From the NCBI GenBank assembly GCA_900556245.1, contig USOC01000022.1:1-9969 (forward strand): a stretch of DNA of 9,969 nt, given 5' to 3'. Under the pieces are notes generated by a model, which did not search any database, had not been told where the DNA came from, and worked only from the letters and a program-made list of their open reading frames with translations. Made by a program: the position numbers and the translations under genes. This DNA comes from an uncultured Prevotellaceae bacterium. Lineage in GTDB: Bacteria > Bacteroidota > Bacteroidia > Bacteroidales > Muribaculaceae. This document shows positions 6,730-9,969 of the stretch, one piece after another. Position 1 is the stretch's first letter. Each line of letters begins with the position of its first letter.

Positions 6730-9012
6730 TTAGTCATTGTTTTCATTCGGCTCTCCATGGTTGCTGCGACGCGGGCCACGATCGTCACGGCGCTGACCCC
6801 CACCCCGGCGGTCATCACGACGAGGACCTCTATCGCCTCGACGCTCTCCACCGTTTTCGCGACGCGGTGCGCGAGGCTGGCGCTGCGGCTCCACATAGCC
6901 TTCCGGCTTGGGTTGGAGAGCACGCATCGACAGACGGAACTTGCCGGTCTTTTTGTCGATTTCAATCAACTTCACAGTCACTTCGTCTCCCTCATGCAAA
7001 CCGGAATCTTCCATCGATTCGAAACGCTCCCAAGCTATTTCTGAGATATGAAGCAACCCGTCACGTCCGGGCATAAATTCAACAAACGCACCGAAGTCCA
7101 TGATGCTGACAACCTTTCCCGTATATGTTTCTCCTTCTTCCGGCTGCGCGACAATCGCCTTGATACGGGCCATAGCCTTGTCTATCGACTCCTTGCAAGG
7201 AGCGGCCACTTCCACGTGACCAATCTCTCCCTCTTCTTCGATAGTAACGATGGCTCCGGACTCTTCCTGAATGCCCTGGATAATCTTTCCGCCCGGACCG
7301 ATTACCGCTCCGATGAATTCCTTCGGAATATCAAGCGACTCAATGCGCGGCACGTGTGGCTTGTAGTCTTCGCGCGGTGCAGGAATTGTCTCGTTGATGA
7401 TATTCAAGATATGCATACGTCCTTCACGAGCCTGATTCAACGCTTTATCAAGCATTTCAAAAGAAAGACCGACACACATGAAAACCATATGCGAAGCCGT
7501 GATTCCATCAACCGTTCCCGTCACCTTGAAGTCCATATCTCCGAGGTGGTCCTCATCTCCGAGAATATCTGAAAGAACGGCATATTTCGGGCTGTCGTAG
7601 TCTGTGATCAATCCCATGGCAATACCCGAAACAGGTTTCTTCATCTTCACTCCGGCATCAAGCAATGCAAGCGTTCCGGCACAGACCGTAGCCATCGACG
7701 ACGAACCGTTAGACTCAAGAATGTCTGAAACAATACGGCAGGTATACGGGAAATTGTCCGGGAACATACGCTTCAATGCACGGTGCGCCAAATTGCCGTG
7801 ACCGATTTCTCGACGGCCTACGCCACGTTGCGGTTTGGCCTCGCCTGTAGAGAACGGAGGGAAATTATAGTGAAGCAGGAAACGCTCCTTGCCCTGATTG
7901 AGCACATCATCGAGAATCTTTTCGTCGAGTTTCGTGCCAAGCGTACAAGTTGCCAGCGACTGTGTCTCGCCACGCGTAAACACGGCCGACCCGTGAGGTC
8001 CCGGCAAATAGTCGGTTTCGCACCAGATAGGACGGATTTCGTTGGTCTTGCGACCGTCAAGACGGATACCTTCATCGAGGATGCAACGACGCACAGCCTC
8101 TTTTTCAACATCATGATAATAACGTGCCACCAACGGTGCCTTCTCTTCGCGCTCTTCCTCAGGAAGCGATTCGAGATACTCTTCTTCGATTTTTGCAAAC
8201 GACTCGTTACGCCACTGCTTGTCGGCGCAGCCAGCCTTTGCGACAGCATAAGCCTTATCGTAACATTTTTCATGCACGTCCTTGCGAAGCTCTTCGTCGT
8301 TCACTTCATGGCAGTACTCGCGCTTTACTACCGCCAATTCCTTGGCAAGCTCTTCCTGCACGAGACACTGCGCCTTGATGGCTTCGTGAGCCGCTTTCAA
8401 AGCGTCGAGCAATTCTGCTTCCGACACTTCGTTCATTTCGCCCTCAACCATCATAATATTGTCATAGGTTGCTCCTACCATCAGTTCGATGTCTGCTCGC
8501 TCAACCTGCTCAAAAGTCGGGTTGATAACGAACTCTCCATCCACACGAGCGACACGCACCTCAGAAATAGGTCCGTGGAAAGGAACGTCGGATACTGCGA
8601 TAGCCGCCGATGCCGCCAAGCCCGCAAGAGCGTCGGGCATGTCAACGCCGTCTGACGAGAACATGATGATATTCACAAAAGTATCAGCATGATAATTGTC
8701 CGGGAAAAGCGGACGGAGGACACGGTCTACCAATCGTGCCGTCAAAATTTCATAGTCTGAAGCACGGCCTTCTCTTTTCAAAAAGCCTCCGGGGTAGCGA
8801 CCCGCTGCCGAGAACTTTTCCTTATACTCTACCTGAAGAGGCATAAAATCAACCCCCTCGCCGGCTTCCTTAGCCGAAACTACAGTTGCAAGGAGCATCG
8901 TGTTCCCCATGCGCAACTCTACTGCGCCATCAGCCTGTTTTGCCAACTTCCCTGTTTCCAACGTAATCGTACGTCCGTCGGCAAGCGTGATGGTCTTCTT
9001 AATCGGATTCAT
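6730..9012 (-). CDS. pnp: Polyribonucleotide nucleotidyltransferase (PNPase) with Arg/Gly-rich tail
   Basis: PNPase is a cytoplasmic trimeric 3'-to-5' exoribonuclease that uses phosphate to release nucleoside diphosphates during mRNA decay. The 760-residue product aligns by eye over its whole length with Bacteroides PNPases. Order: first RNase PH domain (about 10-145), linker helices (about 150-300), second RNase PH domain (about 310-540), KH domain (about 555-618, GPGG loop at 572-575), S1 domain (about 627-697), then an Arg/Gly-rich tail (about 702-760). Catalytic features are intact: RR at 400-401, SNGSSSM (434-440), and Asp488, Asp494 and Lys496 in the [11 protein letters not shown] stretch, equivalent to E. 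coli metal ligands Asp486/Asp492/Lys494. Odd points: the usual MDIKxxG motif reads MVFMCVG at 509-515, and the tail has repeated RRDDR and DRGPRR units. The start MNPIKKTI fits the family. It has its own promoter just upstream and a strong terminator downstream. Confidence 0.97.
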   Translation of the reverse strand: MNPIKKTITLADGRTITLETGKLAKQADGAVELRMGNTMLLATVVSAKEAGEGVDFMPLQVEYKEKFSAAGRYPGGFLKREGRASDYEILTARLVDRVLRPLFPDNYHADTFVNIIMFSSDGVDMPDALAGLAASAAIAVSDVPFHGPISEVRVARVDGEFVINPTFEQVERADIELMVGATYDNIMMVEGEMNEVSEAELLDALKAAHEAIKAQCLVQEELAKELAVVKREYCHEVNDEELRKDVHEKCYDKAYAVAKAGCADKQWRNESFAKIEEEYLESLPEEEREEKAPLVARYYHDVEKEAVRRCILDEGIRLDGRKTNEIRPIWCETDYLPGPHGSAVFTRGETQSLATCTLGTKLDEKILDDVLNQGKERFLLHYNFPPFSTGEAKPQRGVGRREIGHGNLAHRALKRMFPDNFPYTCRIVSDILESNGSSSMATVCAGTLALLDAGVKMKKPVSGIAMGLITDYDSPKYAVLSDILGDEDHLGDMDFKVTGTVDGITASHMVFMCVGLSFEMLDKALNQAREGRMHILNIINETIPAPREDYKPHVPRIESLDIPKEFIGAVIGPGGKIIQGIQEESGAIVTIEEEGEIGHVEVAAPCKESIDKAMARIKAIVAQPEEGETYTGKVVSIMDFGAFVEFMPGRDGLLHISEIAWERFESMEDSGLHEGDEVTVKLIEIDKKTGKFRLSMRALQPKPEGYVEPQRQPRAPRRENGGERRGDRGPRRDDRRGGGQRRDDRGPRRSNHGEPNENND

Positions 9013-9015
9013 ATT

Positions 9016-9501
9016 TTATTCTTCTAAAAACTTCCCACAAAGATAATGATAAGGTCTGCCATCCAAAAATATCTCAAACGCACGGCGGGCGCTACGATAA
9101 TTGGCAGCCGTACCCTGACGTCCCTTATTCTCCAGCCCGGCAATCACCGAGTCGGCATATACCAACACCTGGCCCAGATCATTGTGGTAGTTATAAACGT
9201 TCACAATGTCGTCCACCGTATAAGCACTCCCCTTATCCGCTTCAAGCGATCTGCAAATAGCCTCCAACTCCTTCTTTATATATATAAGGTATTCATTGGC
9301 TTCGCGGACAATGAGCAGACGACGGCGATTGCCTCCGACGTTCTCCACCATTTCTAAACGGGTGTTAAACTCTGCCTCCCAGAAACGGTAAGGCGTATAA
9401 ATCTCTCTCTTCTTTCGATGGCGAATAATTTGTATCACAAGCGGATAACTGCCATCACGCCCCTCGCGCGAGCGATTGAGCCGTGGTGTAATTGATGTCA
9501 T
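9016..9501 (-). pseudogene. Truncated tyrosine recombinase (N-terminal arm-binding and partial core-binding domain only)
   Basis: Bacteroidetes tyrosine recombinases integrate mobile elements or flip DNA segments and are normally about 400 residues long, with an arm-binding domain, a SAM-like core-binding domain and a catalytic domain bearing Arg, His-x-x-Arg and Tyr. This frame gives 161 residues: the arm-type domain at about 1-85 (SYPLVIQIIRHRKKREIYTP, then REANEYLIYIKKELE) and the start of the core-binding domain at about 105-150 (GTAANYRSARRAFEIFLDGR). It then ends abruptly (LCGKFLEE, stop); no catalytic domain exists in any frame because pnp begins 3 nt later. The start at 9501 (MTSITPRL) is where homology begins and lies 27 nt after a TACTTTTG box. 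The frame is open upstream to 9714, but that part looks non-coding and crosses a hairpin. It is most likely a decayed integrase. A short expressed DNA-binding protein cannot be excluded. Confidence 0.75.
9038..9067 (-). promoter_or_regulatory. pnp: Bacteroidota-type promoter of pnp, inside the 3' end of the recombinase fragment
   Basis: On the minus strand TTTG (9067-9064), an 18-nt spacer and TATCTTTG (9045-9038) match the Bacteroidota -33/-7 promoter consensus. The -7 box ends 26 nt before the pnp ATG at 9012. The element overlaps the last codons of the truncated recombinase frame, so pnp does not need read-through from that fragment. Confidence 0.65.
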
Positions 9502-9527
9502 CTTCTTCTTTACTTTTAACTGGTTTA

Positions 9528-9535
9528 CAAAAGTA
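9528..9535 (-). promoter_or_regulatory. Candidate -7 box upstream of the recombinase fragment
   Basis: TACTTTTG on the minus strand matches TAnnTTTG and ends 27 nt before the ATG at 9501. The best -33 candidate is a TTG at 9554-9552 with a short 16-nt spacer, so the promoter is plausible but weakly supported. It is one of three matches to this consensus in the 9502-9969 region. Confidence 0.4.
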
Positions 9536-9674
9536 AAACAACACCTGCTATCAATATGTTGGCAGCTTCCCAATTTCACTATCTTAAATAATCTTATACA
9601 TTTTGTTTGCATCTCCCTCCATAAAGGGTAGGACAAATGTAACCTCCGCCCTGAAGATAACCTAAAAATCAGCG

Positions 9675-9722
9675 TTGCATTTTTGCAGCACCTCCCCTTT
9701 TCGGGGTGCTGCAAATGTGCAA
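9675..9722. repeat. Long imperfect inverted repeat (hairpin) upstream of the recombinase fragment
   Basis: The 18-nt arm TTGCATTTTTGCAGCACC (9675-9692) pairs with GGTGCTGCAAATGTGCAA (9705-9722) with two mismatches; the inner 11 bp are perfect, and the 12-nt loop can itself form a competing CCCC/GGGG pairing. No T-tract follows the stem on either strand, so it does not look like an intrinsic terminator. It may be a recombinase or regulator binding site, an element end, or part of an untranslated leader RNA. Confidence 0.6.
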
Positions 9723-9969
9723 TACCGGTTTTTCACCGATGGAATGGACGATTCCTGAAGTATCACCTCTCTTTCTTTTTCTCCCGCCAAAGGTAAAAAA
9801 CACCTTATCCGGCTTCCCCAAGAGGGCATGGAAACCACGGAATATCGCATAACCGGGTCTCTGAACAGCCCGGGAAACATGAAAAACGACATCTCACGCC
9901 CCATGTGACAGATAAGAAAAGTATATACATTATAGAAAGACATGAAACGAATGCGGACTTGTGCTTGCT

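Larger units (their letters stand above)
9502..9969. other. Non-coding region upstream of the recombinase fragment
   Basis: No reading frame here has recognisable homology. Contents seen: the inverted repeat at 9675-9722, three minus-strand TAnnTTTG boxes (9528-9535, 9634-9641, 9788-9795) and a related CACATTTG (9719-9712) in the right arm of the repeat. A short CCGGG/CCCGG pairing lies near 9853-9873. I see no tRNA or other RNA gene. It probably is the leader or remnant of the mobile element that supplied the recombinase. Confidence 0.45.

Noticed and set aside
6720..6965. Arg-rich alternative frames overlapping the end of pnp
   Set aside because: They are out-of-frame readings of the repetitive Arg/Gly-rich tail of PNPase.
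9502..9714. N-terminal extension of the recombinase frame to an ATG at 9714
   Set aside because: Recognisable homology starts at the Met encoded at 9501-9499, a -7 box lies in between, and the extension starts inside the hairpin.
9739..9852. Short plus-strand frame beginning MEWTIPEVSP
   Set aside because: Under 40 residues, no recognised homology, no promoter or leader signal and no conserved context visible.
9662..9943. Minus-strand frame of 93 codons upstream of the recombinase fragment
   Set aside because: No homology is recognisable, composition is not protein-like, and it crosses the inverted repeat; the region is better read as non-coding.
1..9969. CRISPR array, tRNA/rRNA genes, complete insertion sequence or riboswitch
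   Set aside because: Reading both strands, I found no spaced direct repeats, no cloverleaf or rRNA sequence, no transposase, and no recognisable riboswitch core.

Overview
The window looks like chromosomal DNA from a gut-type Bacteroidales bacterium, possibly a Muribaculaceae-like lineage (inferred from protein style and a base composition that looks near 50% GC; not computed). The evidence is: two proteins with Por-type (T9SS type A) C-terminal sorting domains, a polynucleotide phosphorylase very close to Bacteroides PNPases as I remember them, a Bacteroidetes-type tyrosine recombinase N-terminus, no Shine-Dalgarno sequences before the starts, and promoters of the Bacteroidota form (TAnnTTTG at -7, TTTG near -33). 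Every gene I can support reads on the minus strand, so the layout below runs from high to low coordinates.

Right end (9969-9502): about 470 bases with no convincing gene. It holds a long imperfect inverted repeat (9675-9722) and several minus-strand TAnnTTTG boxes. Then comes a truncated tyrosine recombinase (9501-9016) that keeps the arm-binding domain and the start of the core-binding domain but has no catalytic domain. It stops 3 nt before pnp, and its last codons overlap a well-formed promoter for pnp. This looks like the scar of an integrated element next to a housekeeping gene.

Middle right (9012-6730): pnp, encoding PNPase with complete catalytic, KH and S1 domains, an arginine/glycine-rich tail, and an unusual replacement of the normally conserved MDIKxxG motif. 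A strong intrinsic terminator follows at 6662-6701.

Centre and left (6521-607): a three-gene run that is probably one operon. It encodes a secreted phosphodiester glycosidase (NAGPA-like) with a T9SS sorting domain, a small exported PD40/TolB-like beta-propeller protein, and a secreted N-acetylmuramoyl-L-alanine amidase (Amidase_3) with Ig-like domains and a T9SS sorting domain. Spacing is 30 nt and then a 4-nt ATGA overlap. There is a -7 box at 6567-6574 and an intrinsic terminator at 553-587.

Left end (468-1): the 5' part of a BadF/BadG-type N-acetylhexosamine kinase gene with its own promoter, interrupted by an in-frame TAG at 244-246 with homology continuing in the same frame to the window edge.

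The most interesting biological idea is that the glycosidase, amidase and adjacent amino-sugar kinase form a surface-exported module acting on cell-wall or phosphodiester-linked glycans. The enzyme families support this, but the substrate and the cooperation are inference.
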